Shown one piece after another: positions 12,485 through 25,488 of a stretch of DNA of 64,000 nucleotides. The position numbers and the translations under genes are program-made. The number at the start of each line of letters is the position of its first letter. Position 1 is the first letter of the stretch. The notes beneath the pieces are model-generated. The model was given only the letters and a program-made list of their open reading frames with translations. It ran no database searches and was not told the origin of the DNA. The stretch is taken from the NCBI GenBank assembly GCA_023515745.1, contig JALECJ010000256.1, positions 2,170,001 to 2,234,000 on the forward strand, given 5' to 3'. The stretch is from Amoeboaphelidium protococcarum (lineage: Eukaryota; Aphelidiomycota; Aphelidea).

Positions 12485-14323
12485 TCAATCATCTTCAACA
12501 TCCGCGCTTAAATTCGCGTATTACTTCTACCTATCTTTAGTTGCGCGCTTCTTTTACAGCTTAAAGTCTTTTTTAAAGTACTTTCTACACTTGAGCCATT
12601 CAGAAGTAACTTGCTCTCGAGACAACTTTTCGCAAGACATTTCTGTTGCCATTTATTCCATCATGTCCATGACGTTCAATGTCCTCTATACTTCGGGTTC
12701 ACGAGCACGTTATAGAGCCTGTTCCTACGCTGCAGCTAGAATGGTATCATCTCTGACATTGTTAATCAATTCACTTAAATCGAAACTTTGAGAAGATCCG
12801 GCCAAATTTAAAGACAAATCTAAATCATCGTCTGCCACTTAATCGCCATCTGCTGTACCATTACACACCGGAGTAGTATCTTCAAATAGCATGAAGGACG
12901 CTTAAGGCTGTTCTGATGCGGAAACTTTACCACGCTGAAATAAACTCTGCATAGATGCTAGATCAACTTCATAAGTTCCGCCCTTTATAATTACTGGCTC
13001 TTTAACTGCCGCAGAACTATTATTATCGATGCGAGGCTCTTCAGCATTATTTTGTTCATCAATTACAAGGTCTTATTGAGATGACTCTTTCTCTTATTTA
13101 GTACTGCACAAAGGATCAACTTCATCAACGCTATTCTATTAGACATTGCTCTTCTGTTCGTCTGTGGCAGCAGCATTATTAGAAGATAGTCTACTTGAAG
13201 AGATAAATTAATCAGGATCAAATCTAGACACTGGTCTGATAATAATCCTATTACGCGCAGCATCCTCTTCATACATATTCTATTACTATTATTATTGATC
13301 CTTCACAAAATCCCCAGAATTGTCAGCTATCATGCTAGCCAAAATATTCTTCATCATATCCTTATCCTAGTCCATTTCTTGTCGCGTCTCTTGACTAACT
13401 TCAACTATTTCAGCCTCAGCTTTCAGCAGATTAAGTGGACTCTTCTAAGCTAAAGCATACAAATCAATCTTTCTCTTAAAAGGTTCCTCTACTTAAATCT
13501 GATCAGCATCTAGCACCATTTCTGTAATATCTTATTCATGTAATGACGCGTTATCTGTCAAAGATCCATCCTCTAAATCACTACCTACCTGCATATTATC
13601 AGACGATCCATTTCCAAGGTTGTTGATCTAATCAATTATCGACTGACCGCTACAATCTATGACAACATCATACGATATGTCCACCTATTTCTATAGAGGT
13701 ATTGCTTTATTAGTATTCTTTAAATTCCCATCAACTTTACTTTACCTTGCATTACTTGTGTTAGCAGACTTCTCACACGCATCAGTATAAGACTTTATAG
13801 TACGATCTTATTCAATTTGGTCTTGAGAATCATCAAAGTACAAGTGTTACTTTGAGTGTTTACCACCTGTAAAGTCTATAATCTTAATCTTCGGGCCAAC
13901 TCTCATCCTATAACTACGCACCACACGGCCATCTTTAAGCTTCTTCCAATACTTTTACTGTGAGAGATCATCGTTGGGAATATCAAAGCTCTCCACAGCC
14001 ATGTGCCAAACTCGCTTCCTTGGTCCAAGAGGATCCTGATCAGCTTCCGCCGTATCCCGCTCTTATTAAAGCCTCTGCAAATGATGACATTTCGCTGGCT
14101 CCACCTAAATCAAGTTACCTGCCCATTTGACATTATTATTCCACAGCTTCATGAACCGCTTCATATCTTGCTCTGTATTAGCAAAGTCAATCTCAACATA
14201 CGCGAATCCTCTGTCCTAGAGGCAGTGCAAATCCACATCTATCACGGTGCCAAAAGATTTAAATTTACTTTTTATATCCTCATCGCTGATATTCGCTGGC
14301 AATCCTTTGATATGGAATCTCAT
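12485..14323 (-). CDS. NOL8-like nucleolar RRM protein
   Basis: A 612-residue protein beginning with an RNA recognition motif (FHIKGLPANI as RNP2-like strand; RGFAYVEIDF as RNP1), then the block KWAGNLIQVEPAKCHHLQRL and QERD that follows the RRM in human NOL8. NOL8-type proteins act in ribosome biogenesis in the nucleolus. A short conserved block (RVWHMAVESF, YWKKLKDGRVVRSYR) comes next, after which the protein is acidic and Gln rich, including a Gln tract written TAA/TAG at 13280-13297. The C-terminus is basic (FKKDFKLQKKRATKDRQKQ) and ends at TGA 12485-12487. No introns. It is divergent from the GNAT gene with only 128 bp between start codons. Assignment rests on the RRM plus the linker motif, so ortholog status is likely rather than proven. 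Confidence 0.75.
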
Positions 14324-14451
14324 AATTGATTATGATTAGTATTGAACGTATTTACTGCCCAAATATCAAAAATCTAAATTTTCGATCACTTTTCCCACTC
14401 AGTTAAAGGTGGATTGATCAAAATAAATAAGAGCGCGACGAATTTGATAAT
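14324..14451. promoter_or_regulatory. Short divergent promoter region between NOL8-like and GNAT genes
   Basis: Only 128 bp separate the two start codons, so both promoters must lie here or overlap the coding ends. The segment is A+T rich and contains a GAGCGCGACG stretch at 14431-14440. The promoter role is inferred from gene orientation alone. Confidence 0.4.
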
Positions 14452-15066
14452 ATGAGCATCCAACAGGCTGTAGATGAAAACGTTAATATCATTGGAATTT
14501 AGCCAATTGATCCTGAATTCATATCTCAATTCAAGAAGGCTCTTTGTGTGAGATGGAAAGTTTTCGTGTTGGAGTAGCGTGTAAATCCTGATAATGAAGT
14601 GGATCACATTGATTTCAACATGAGCGATGAAGATTTCCAACAGTATATAAGATCAAAGATTAAGCAGGATGGGGACGCTTATTAAATTGATAGCGATTCT
14701 TAAATATTACCGCTGATATAAAGCAAGTAGAGCAGTTATCAAACAGCGCATTTGATAGCTTATTCTGATCAAAATTAAGTGGATCCAGTGGGAACTTTAA
14801 GAATATTCATGAAAGATAATCACGTTCTCATTGGGAGGATGGCCGTGATGAAAGAGGCAAGAGGTAGACGTATTGGCCGAGAGTTGATGGATAAAGCTGT
14901 GTAACTTATCCGGAGACAGTTTAGTCATCAGGCATCCAAGATTATGCTTCATGCTCAGTCAGATAAGCAGTAATTTTATGAGCGATGCGGGTTTACGCGT
15001 GATTAGTCAGTATCGCCTTTTGAAGAAGAGGGCATCATGCATGTTCTCATGTACATGGATATTTGA
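14452..15066 (+). CDS. GNAT family N-acetyltransferase
   Basis: A 204-residue protein with the GNAT fold. An RWKVFVLEQRVNPDNEVDHID segment near residue 35 resembles the start of the bacterial ElaA/YjcF and yeast Ngl/Ard-like group, where R.eVF..EQ..p.e.E.D is typical. The acetyl-CoA pyrophosphate-binding loop is ARGRRIGRELMDKA (consensus R/Q-x-x-G-x-G/A), preceded by the beta4 strand IGRMAV, and the C-terminal FYERCGF motif is present. An insertion of about 50 Gln/Ser-rich residues lies between the N-terminal helix and the core. Substrate unknown. TGA stop at 15064. It ends 34 bp before the convergent Vps20 gene. Confidence 0.8.
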
Positions 15067-15100
15067 GATATTCAACATAAGTACTATTCATATATACATT

Positions 15101-15826
15101 TCATGACTCTTCCAATGCTACAGCTGTCTTTTTATTAGCTTTTCTCTCAACACTTTCTTTCCTACTCTCAACAGACTATTTTACATCATCCGCAGAAGTA
15201 TCAACAGCGGTAGTAGCAGGGAGTGAAGTTGATGGAACATTAGGTAAATTCAGAGACTATTCAATTTCAGCCCTTTCCAAATCTTCGAGTTCTCTTAGTA
15301 AATCTTCTTCTGATAGAATATCACCACCAGCCATTTCTCGGAATGCCTGATCGACATCCTCGAGGCCCTCCATAGCATCCATCTATGCATTCTCAACCTA
15401 TTATAATCCCTTCTATAAAGTCTTGTTTAATATTTCCAACATTTTCGCTCCGTCTTTAAGGCCATCCATAACTTTAACCTCCACCATTTTATACTCGAGA
15501 GTGTCCATCATTTACTAGAGATTGAGTAGATGTTGATCTGATTTCTATAACATTGCCTACTGCATCTTGACCTTCTTTAGAATGAACAGGGCCATCATAC
15601 GAGTTCGCTCCCGTTGCACCTCATCTACCTTACTATTAGTATCATTATTATTATTATCCGCTGATCGCTGCGACATTAATTGCCGTACATGTTAGTTCTC
15701 AGTCTCCAACAGCTTCTCCATCTTCTTTTAATATTGCCGCAACTTGTCTCGCTGAATCTTTAGCTACAACAGAGCTTTATCCTGCTCCGATGGCTTCCTT
15801 CCCCTTTAGCTCAACAAGTTTCCCAT
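15101..15826 (-). CDS. VPS20: ESCRT-III subunit Vps20/CHMP6
   Basis: A 241-residue ESCRT-III protein that nucleates Snf7 filaments on endosomes during multivesicular body sorting. It starts MGNLLSQRGRKPSEQDKALL, giving the Gly2 needed for N-myristoylation that marks Vps20/CHMP6, and continues with LKIQRDKLRQYQKKMEKLL as in CHMP6. The central helices include KVMDGLKDGAKMLEILNK, matching the KVMEGLQ.G...L..M motif of CHMP6. The acidic C-terminal helix (EEDLLRELEDLERAE) is the MIM region that contacts Vps4. A non-conserved tail of about 50 Ser/Lys-rich residues follows to TGA 15101-15103. An Asn-rich insert (NNNND) lies between helices 1 and 2. It belongs with Vps10 and alpha-mannosidase in the endosome/vacuole pathway. 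Confidence 0.92.
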
Positions 15827-16090
15827 TGCGTACAAATATTCTAAATTGATCTCTCCACGCTTAGAGTGAATTCGCTAAGTTTTATATGCCAGAATATTCG
15901 TCTCTTGTTCTGATCTAAATGAATTGAACAACAACTTGAGGACACAACAACTCTTCATCATCACTTCGCAATCCTCATTGTATTTTCTTGAAAGGTTTCA
16001 CTTTTGGTACGCGCGATCTGAAACGCATCAGACTTTATTTTAGCGCGTACACTTGGTACTGTAACCGTGTATTAAATGATATCAGAGCAG

Positions 16091-17371
16091 ATGCCACTAC
16101 CAGTACGCGTCTAATAAATTGATCATCTTTCTATTTTAGAGTCAGATGTAAGTTCTTTGAATGGCATGGAAATACAAGATCTTGACGCGGAGTATCACGG
16201 GTCTGTGGAAGATCTTTTGAGTGAGAGGAAACAGGTACTGGAGAACAACATTGTCAGTGGGAGATTCGCGATATAGTCCAGATACCATATTGCTGCCGAT
16301 GGCCAGCAATGTGACTTGATGTATTCGCCCTTTGCATCCAAGTTGACTCATGATAATTTTCATCCTGGTGTATATAGATCCGTACAGAAAATGAATAGCG
16401 CTGGAGCCGACAATATTGACTGCCTAGCTGATTATTTAGGCGTGCAAAACGTATGGCGTCCCAAGTATGAAACAGCAATTAATGACACTTTGGTAATCTA
16501 AGCATTGTAGTCTTTATAACGATCTAATCAACGAGAATCGATAGTGGCTTTGAAATTGTTCCGGTTAGTTTCAACAATTGCCACAGGTATGTCTATTTAG
16601 GTTGAGGTTGATGACCAGAACAAGGTGGTGGTTGGAGGCTTTATGTCTCAACCAAATTATGATTATGCCAGTAGATGCGACATGAGCATTTCTGATGAAG
16701 AGTCCGGCAAGCTGTTGTTTTGCACAGAAATTAAAAGCAGTGCATCTTACGCTGAGGGCCGTCCATGGTATGAAAAGAGTCGGTTAGCTCAAGTTTTAGC
16801 GGCTCTGTACGCGTTTAATGTCCCGTTAATTCTTTTGACCGCGTCGCATTTCAAGGTTTTCTGCGAGAACTCTACTAGAGATCGTGTTTTAACCTTTCCG
16901 TTCGATACAGATGCGCATAATGTGAATGCTGCGTCTAGTTTGACGCACCCAGTTGGCCGTGAATTAATCAAGACAATTGTAATTTGCCTTTGTCAGTCGC
17001 TGGTAGCACCTATTGAAAAATCTACATCACAAAGAACTGTCGTCGATATACTAAAGACTCCATTGCGAGCTGCAGTAAGACTAATTGATAGTATTAGCAA
17101 ATCAAAAGAGCGAAAGTCAGATGGTGAAAGTAGTCGCGTATCAAAACATGCTTAGTCTCAGAATTAGGTGCAGCCGAGATTCTAAACAGGATGTAATCCG
17201 GATGGATCGCCTTCATATTAGACAATTCGAGTGCTTTCACCGGAGCTAGTCAATAATCTGGACATCCTGGACGATAGTGATGAGTCGCTTCCTGAGCATG
17301 ATGATTAGTCCTCAGTTCTGGCGTTCGAGAGTTCCCTGTCTCTATAATCCCTCACTGATTTAAAAGAATGA
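16091..17371 (+). CDS. PD-(D/E)XK nuclease-like protein, function unknown
   Basis: A 426-residue soluble protein. Around residues 180-270 it shows CDMSISDEESGKLLFCTEIK followed by SSASYAEG and, later, a SRLAQVLAALYAFNVPLILLTA helix-strand pair. An Asp on one strand, Glu-x-Lys on the next and a Gln in the following helix is the layout of the PD-(D/E)XK nuclease fold, as in restriction-like domains found in fungal effector and kinase-associated proteins. The remainder (residues 1-170 and the acidic, Ser-rich C-terminus) has no family I know. There is no transposase or helicase next to it. The fold assignment is pattern-based inference. Start ATG 16091 is the first in frame; stop is TGA 17369. 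Confidence 0.6.
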
Positions 17372-17797
17372 ACTGACTTGTATATAAAGTATTTCTTTAA
17401 TAAGTTGTAATATACATCTAAAGTTTGATTCTCATACAGTTGAATGTTTCAAAGTGTCAGGTAACAAAGACACAACTCTAAATGACGATAGAGTCCGCTC
17501 CATGGACAACCTTTCGAACAATATAATTAAACCTTCACAGGTTGTATTACTGCTTCTGTTTGTGATTTAAAGTCATAGAACTGAACTGACGCGAATCTAC
17601 ATTAGCAACATGAATCAACCAGTTATTGAGATCTCCATGGTTTCCACCCGGACTGTGTTTAAATATAGATTAGCCGCCTATAGTAACAGCACGCCAATGC
17701 ACAACTTAAGGACACAACATCATCATTTCATTTCTCAAAATAGCTGCAACTTACTTCTATTACAGGATACAGCTTCTAGTAGATATTATAATCGAAG
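17372..17797. other. Intergenic region upstream of the MADS-box gene
   Basis: This 426-bp gap holds the promoter and 5' leader of the MADS-box gene. A 69-codon frame at 17610-17816 runs into the MADS start in another frame and has no features, so I treat it as leader. A TGACGCGAA motif lies at 17587-17595. Confidence 0.4.
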
Positions 17798-18868
17798 ATG
17801 GGTCGCAAAAAGTTGAAGATTAGTCCGATTGAAAATGACAGAGCACGTTAGGTATGATCATCCCTGTTTTCACGCTATCAACATGTAACAAGTAATAACA
17901 ACATGGTAATATCATACTATTGCGTGTAGATGACTTTTAATAAAAGAAAGAATGGCTTAATCAAGAAGGCGCATGAGCTGGCTGTTCTGTGTGGCATTGA
18001 ATTGGCTCTGATAGTGATAACTCCTCAGAACAAGCTCATTCAGTATAGCAGCGGAGAGATGGATCACGCTCTGTTGCGTTATACTGACAGCGGTGAACCT
18101 GTTGAGAGTCGAGACAATCAAGATTTTGCATAGATGAAGATCGATGTGGACAGCGATGGAGAAGAGTATGGTGCTGATGAGAGTAGTCCAGTCAGAATCT
18201 CTGTTGATAGAGCTGAATTTCAACAGCCGGCTGGTGGTGCGGTCAGGAGTCCTATGGCAGTGAGTGGTGGTCCAAGGTCAGCTAGAAGCTTTGGCAGAGG
18301 TAACAATGGAAACCTTAGAATCGATACCTCTCAGAGAACATCTCCACAGTCTTCTCAATTTAATAGTCCATTCGGAGGTGCTGGGGCAGTCAATGCAGTT
18401 GGCAATCAATCTATGCTACCATCTCCCAATGCTCTGTTTCAAGATTATAATGCTTTCCATGCGACTAATACAGCTGCTCCTGCTTCATACCAGATGTAAC
18501 CATATCCGCTGCAAATGGGCCGTCCATAACAGTATCCTTTCTAGCAGTAGCAGTAGCAATAATAGTGGAATCAATTCATGTACGTGTAGCCACAGATGGT
18601 TGCCCCTTATAGTCCCTTTAGTCCATCTGCTGCTGGTGCACTCGCCCAGTAATAATAAAATTACACAACGTTTTAATAACGTCAACAGACTGCAGATGTA
18701 GCTGCAGCGCAACCCCACCAAAAAGGATTGCACAAGAGACATAATTCAACTTCTGTAGAGTCACTGGTTGAGTTGACCACTGCAAGTATGAATGAATAAT
18801 TGACGCAATCTCCATAGAGCACTACTGGCGCGAGAATTGTGAAAAAGTCCACCACAGCTGCAATGTGA
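17798..18868 (+). CDS. MEF2/Rlm1-type MADS-box transcription factor
   Basis: Exons 17798-17851 and 17930-18868 are joined across a 78-bp intron (17852-17929, GTATG...TGTAG) to give 330 residues. The N-terminus MGRKKLKISPIENDRARQ joined to MTFNKRKNGLIKKAHELAV is a type II MADS box that binds A/T-rich CArG-like sites as a dimer; the last exon-1 codon is TAG, read as the invariant Gln of R-x-R-Q. A short MEF2-like region follows (SGEMDHALLRYTDSGEPVESRDN). The rest is an unstructured Gln/Ser/Pro-rich activation-type region, with Gln tracts written mainly as TAG/CAG/TAA near 18549-18571. In fungi such factors act below the cell-wall MAP kinase pathway, and a MAPKKK gene lies 11 kb away, but a link is only inference. 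Met replaces the usual Val at the splice junction. Confidence 0.93.
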
Positions 18869-19035
18869 TAGATGCCCTGTACAGTACTGTGATTTGATTG
18901 ATTTATCGACTCGTATATATATAGATATAGAAATGATAGAATTGATTCAAACTTTATAGGTTGTATGTATTTATTCTTTCATGATTTCTTCATAATAAGC
19001 TCTCAAACTACGTGGTATACAACTATACTTAATGA

Positions 19036-22000
19036 TCAATAATTCTCCATGTGAACCTCTTCATCAGTGAGAGGCACAGATCTATAACCAGTTCTTGCAC
19101 GGATATCAGTGAATAGGCCACTGAACAAATCGCGTACAGCATCAAAGGCTTTCGATACGGCAGAGAAGTTGACAGCACTACGCCATGAAGAACTTCCGGA
19201 TATGCCAGTTCCAGAAGTAGAATCAGACACTGGAAGCCTAATCGAATAACGATAAGGAGCAATTCTTTTTCTGTAATACACCAGTCCGAGACCGGCAATA
19301 GCGAACAAAGGTATCAGAATACCGGCAGCGATAGATCCTCCATTCGACGATCTTCCCGGCATAGTGCAGCCTTCCACCACACTTGGATTGTCCAGATTTA
19401 TGCCACCTTGGCAAGTGGACAAAGAATGCTTTCTATATCCAGTGGAGATATGCCTCTAACCATTCTCACATTCTGTCCACACAGTGGCACCTTCTCCAAC
19501 AACAGGCTTACATTTATGATCGGTAGTATCGCGGTAATATCCAGCATCGCATTCAAAATCAGCTTCAGTACACTAGCAATTTGTCACTATCTTATCATTC
19601 TTGAAAGAATCACCAATGTAACAGTTTCTACCCGGCTTCCTCCGGTAGTACTCAGTCTTATGACCAAAGATACAGCTATTACCAGAATGATCAGAGACAG
19701 ACCAAAGTTCGAAATCAGAGCGGCCAGCATCTTTAGTGTCAAGAATACACTGATTAGAGCGCAGCTTTGAAAAGTCCAACTTGAACACTGCAGATTAACC
19801 AGATGATGAATCTGCCACGCGTCCCGTAAGCAGAAATTCCTATTTCACACCACTAGGATCAGTGACAAATCTATCTGTATAAATCTTCATGGTAGGATGG
19901 AACTCGTACTTGTCAAACTTGGCGCCTTCAGTAACACTATAGTAGATATAGTTGACGGCTTCGACGGCGTTCACGAGCACTATAACTGAGCCATGATCTC
20001 CAAACTCAAATAGGTGAGGTCCTTTCTATATCTGTCTCCAAGTACTTCCAGCATCGGTGGTCAAATAGACGTTACTCTGCTGGTAGCTGAGCAAGTTCTT
20101 CCCCACATTACCGACACCGATGAAGATGCCCACAGCCTATTCATCAGACATTTCATTCTTTATCACCTTTCGCTCAGTATAGCCATGGAAATTGAGAGAG
20201 CAACCATCTTGAGCCAGACAATCAATCGAATTACCTTCAAGATCTTTGATTGGAGCCTTTATTGACTTCCACTCACCTCCCTGAGAGTAGGTGATAAACG
20301 ATTTAATTTCCTTCTTACCACCAATGGCAACAGACTCTTTATTCATCACCTTATTGACAATGGCGACACCTTCAACTGCAAACATCTTCTCATAGTCCAC
20401 AAATCCTTCAGGATTTCTATTTGTGCCATCCAAAGATACGCTGTAGTACGTGCCATTGTAATTAGATATAAACAGAGTTCCCCACTCGGTACCATATGAA
20501 CCATGTTTGAACATGTCTAAATACACTGATCCACTTCCAGCTTCCAACACGGTAAATCCACGATTCTAGACATCAACACCAGGTGGAAATACAGCGGGCG
20601 CGAACTTTTTACCATCCAGAGACACCTAAAATGTAAGACTTTTACCAGATGAGTCCTGATTATTATTAAGCGCAGCCACCATGAACTTCTCTGAAATTGC
20701 AAATCCTACCAGATTATCAAACACCACCTCCTGAGACGCAAAGAAATTGTCCGACTTGTACAGTGACGGGCGACCACGATCCCCAAGCACCTTGTCATGT
20801 TAGCTACCGGATTTGTCAGGATAAGCACCGCAGAATATCATCTGCTTGTCAACATTCTTGAACAGAGCATCTCTAGCCCACTCACAATCTGTGACGAAAG
20901 TATTTAACTCTTTCCAATTCAATCCATTATCCTGAGTATAGAAGGCTACAGTGTGACATTAAGATCCAGGACAGTACCGATTTCCTGTATAAATGATCCA
21001 GTCAGCTTCTTCTGCATGGAATTCTAAAATAGGAGCATTAAAGGAATTTGGTACTACAGGGACATTGAGCATGGTCAAAGACTTGCCAGAGTCCGTGGTG
21101 TAATAATGAACTTTGGAATCGGAAGTCAAAAAATAAACTCGCTCCTTGTAGTACTAATTCTAGACCATTGTGGTGATTCTATCAGGAATGTCGCTCTTCG
21201 TCCATCTGGAGCCACCATCAGATGTCTGCCATATCCAACCATCTGTAGTTTTCAGGACCGCATTCAAACTCTTATCAAACCAGATGACACTATCCACGGC
21301 ATAATCAAAATTCTACAGCTCAACTCCAATCTTACCATCAGTAGGCGGCTGTACAATCACTCCGCCATTATTGGACTCTTGACAACTTCTCTCAACTTTC
21401 TTCTCCAATTCAGACACTTCACCACTGCACTTTGTGGCTGATATCTTACGGTAACCGCTACGTCCAGTGTACTTCTCACCTTTGCGACAGTTTACAGGTT
21501 CTTATGGATCAGGTCCTTACAGCACACACTCTCCGCGCAAATCTTTCCAGAATCCAACATCACATTCATAATCTTTGCGGCTACAAGTGCAAGTTCTAGC
21601 ATTTGCCGGTTGAGTTGGACGCGAGTCTCCAATATGACAGACCGAATCAACCTTTCTTCTCCAATAAGTCATCTCCTGGCCAAGAATACAATCCGAAGAC
21701 AGAGGATTCCACTTTTCATAATCACCACTACCATCACCATTGAAACGGCAATTCTTCGGTGCCGCTTGACTAAAATCAACCTGTACAACAACCTGCTGGT
21801 GTCCAATAAATGAACTTCCACCACCAGAGCCAAATAGAGATTTCAAAAAATCGCTGATAGATCCAAAGAATCCACCGCGAGAATTAGAATCTTTCTACAC
21901 GCTAGCCAGCACCAGGAACTTACTTCCGGCACCTTCGCTGTCAATCATCAATGCAGTCACTCTGACAGGCTTCTCATAAAACTTGTGCTCATGCCACGTC

Positions 22001-25000
22001 TTGCCATCATCCACAGAGTATATCAGCTTGTCCGTCAATTCGTAATCGGCAGCCATTACCAGCAGTGCTCCATAGTCACCGAATTCAAAAATATGAGGTC
22101 CCTTTTTTACTTCAGTCCAAGTCTAACCTCCATCTCGGCTAAAATACGTATTACTCAATGAGTAATCAAGCAGTTGAGGACCGAAATTTCCCACTCCCAT
22201 CAATTGACCCACTGCAGTCTTACTACTGAATATAGGACCAGACCAAGTGATATCAGCACGTCCATGTAAATTCAAATGACAGTCTTGACCAGTAGAGCAT
22301 TCAATACGCTTTCTATTAGTGTCATACACCTCTCTTATGATGTCCCAATTTGCTCCATTATCATACGACATCACAGTCTTAATCTTCTTCAATCCGCCGC
22401 GAATCAAGTCAGCTGCATTGTACACAACATTGGCTATAAAGGCGCCATCCAAGCTCTGGTTTTACTCCAGATCAACCAGACCATTGGCATTCTTATTCGT
22501 GTTCTTCAAAGATAGAGTATAGAAGGTACCGTTGGAATTTGAAGAATAGAGATCGCCAAACTCTTGACCAATACTCTGACTTTGATAAACGTCCAACATA
22601 ATCGATCCAGTGTTCGACTGCACCACAGTAAAAGCATTCTTAGACAGCTGAGTGTTAGGTGGAAATTGGGCATCCACTACGTTGACGCCATCCTCAGACA
22701 GAAGTAATCTCACCTTATTCCCATCTTCAGCAGCTACCGTCAGATAACGATCATAGACGTAGAATTGTACAACTCTCTCAGCCAGCAATTTCTTCTCACC
22801 CTCACCCAGTCTTTCATACTTGTACAGGTTAAGCACGTTTCCTGATGGTGTTTACGCAGCATTACCAAAGGTATCTTAATCTCCAAACTTCTAATGATAA
22901 GCCGAACAGAAGATAGCATCCTTCTCCACTTTGCGAAATTCCGTATCCTGTGAGAACTGGCACTTGTACACAAATGTGTCAATTTCACGGCCCCAAGTTG
23001 CACCATTATCTTTAGAGACATAGACACTCGTACGACAGTGAGGACATTTTGTACCGCCAATAAACAGAAGCCAATCCTTTTCAGTAGGATGGAAATCCAG
23101 TAAAGTCGACCCCAGTTGATTAGGCATAGATGGCAAATTCATTTCTTTAAAACTGGAACCATAATCACTGGAGAAATAAACCTTGTCGTTCTAAGTTAAC
23201 ATGTACACTCTACTATACTCAGTGTCATGGAAGAACAGTTATCTGACCTTGAACGCTTCACCAGACTTTCCTACACCAGATATGGACAGGACATCAAACG
23301 ATTAGCCATTATTACCGCTACGATGAACCGCACCTTCCAGATCTTATAACAAAATCACCTACGACTTTTTCATATAATACTTCTTCACTACGGGCGCAGG
23401 AATCATGGTCAGATAGGATTTAACATTGGATGAGCGATCGACATTGTCACAGGATACTTTAACCTTCTTGGCCAAATCGACCCCACCCACACAAGTATCC
23501 CCAGGAATCTTTCGGTAGCCAGAAGATGCTAGATACTCATCAGAATTTCCGATACATTATCCATCAAGAGGAATCGCCTCTCCAGAGCGTACACATTTCT
23601 CTGCGTTATTCTTATCAGCAATGTATCCATAATCACATTCGAAATTCTCGGCGGTACATTCGCAATTCTACTTTCTCATTTCCGGCTGCTTATAGTCGCG
23701 GCCCACATAGCACTCAGCATCTTACTTTCTGCGTTTGATATCCTGGTAATGACCCAAGAGACACTGCTCATTCTCTCCTAATCCGCGAGCACGCCACCAC
23801 TCAAAGTCATTGTCAGAACATTGTCTGTCATGTAACTTGGAAAAGTCTAGACTAATAACATTGAAGTTAGATGAATCCTTATCAGATCCCACAAGTATCA
23901 TCTTTTGCAATGTAGATTCAGGGTCACTGCTGATGGATTCAACTCTGAGCTTCTGATCAAGCTTAATATCAAACCAAGTACGCCCAAAATTAAGCGAGTA
24001 TGACAACTATTCAACATTCTTCCCATCTTCAACATACACCAGGAGTGCACCTTAATCACCAGTCTCAAACTTGGCAGGTCCCTTGTTGATCATTTGCCAA
24101 TTAAGACCACCGTCAGAACTGACAAAGGTGTCACAATCATCATACTCCTATAGATAGTCACCGACATTTCCCACGCCCATGATGATACCAGGAGCCGCAG
24201 CATCTGAAAACACGCGACCAACATTCTTCACTGAAGTAACGGAATGCAAATGCAGTGCACACTTCTCATTCGGAATACTGCCGCCACCATCGGTTAAACA
24301 TTTAAACGGTTTACCTTTAACATCTTTTAATGGCGGATTTATAAAGCGCCAATAAGAGCCATCGTCATAAGAAATGCGAGATTCCAACTTCTTCTTGCCA
24401 TCGCCGCCATTGCGCAAATCATCAGGATTGGAGACTATATTAGCCAGCGCTACTCCTTCAACTCCTTACACGCGTTCATAATCCACAATACCTGAAGTCT
24501 TTCTATTGGTATTCTCCAGCGACTTTACAAAGTACCTACCTTCTGAATCGGACTTGTACAGCGTACCAAACTCTTTTCTGTATCCACGGGAGGTGAACAC
24601 GTCCACATTCAGAGATGCGGCAGATGATTGTAGAATAGTGTATGCATCTTCCTCAATATTCGCATCCAGAGGGAACTTTGAGTTGCGGAAAACTAAACCA
24701 TCCACAGAGACGTACAGGTCCAAATCAGATCCAGAACTCTACTTCACAGCAGTCACAAAAAACTTGCTCACAAATCCAATACCAACCACTCCGGTCATCT
24801 GATTATTATCGAAAGTGTGAACTTTCTCAGTGACGAAGTAATCCTCAGAGTAGAGCAATCTCAAATCTGAACTGTCAGACTTCGAGCTTCCTTTACCTTC
24901 ATGCTCAGAACAAAATATAGCATCAACAGGACGCGATTGGAATTCAGGACTTCCATTGGCCCACACACATTAAGACACATACTTTTTAAGCGACTTCCAG

Positions 25001-25488
25001 CTCTTACCATCATCTCGGGAATAATAAGCCTCATCATAGCACTAGGAGCTACCACCAGATGACGGACAAGAACGACCTAGGAAGAGTAAATAGGGAGAGC
25101 GTGTAGAGTGAAATTACAAAGCAGCTTTCGACATGGCCATTGGTTCCAGCGGAAGCGATAACTTTGACCAACTCTCACCGCGATTACTAGTCATGTATAA
25201 ATCCTTACTATTGGTAACGACAAACGCCTTCTGATTATCAAAAGGATGCTCAATCATAACCTTTGACTCAGTGCCCTCAGAGATACCAGACGCCTTGTAC
25301 CAAGACCATCCTGCATCAGCAGATCTCCATATCTAGTTACTTATTCTCTCATGCAATAACAACACCTCTGAATTCTTGAAGAAGAAATAATTCTCTGGAG
25401 CATGCTTGAACACAGTGCTCTTCTACTGCACTTATCCAGCATGCACTAAATACGCAAGACTAAATATTACCAATGATAAGACTAACAT
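19036..25488 (-). CDS. VPS10: Vps10/sortilin family sorting receptor with three VPS10 modules
   Basis: One uninterrupted frame of 2150 residues, a type I membrane receptor that carries hydrolases from the Golgi to the vacuole. Residues 1-17 are a signal peptide. Three tandem VPS10 propeller-plus-10CC units follow, each ending in the same cysteine module: CLLGHYQDIKRRK...CECTAENFECDYGY (about 575-615), CILGQEMTYWRRK...CTCSRKDYECDVGF (about 1250-1300) and CIFGHKTEYYRRK...CQCTEADFECDAGYY (about 1930-1985). Each propeller shows Asp-box type repeats (SxDxGxxW, e.g. SRDDGKSW, SKDNGATW, TQDNGLNW). A membrane span (GILIPLFAIAGLGLVYY, about 2053) and a cytosolic tail of roughly 75 residues ending YRSVPLTDEEVHMENY complete it. 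Yeast Vps10 has two such units and sortilin one, so three is unusual. No introns. Confidence 0.95.
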
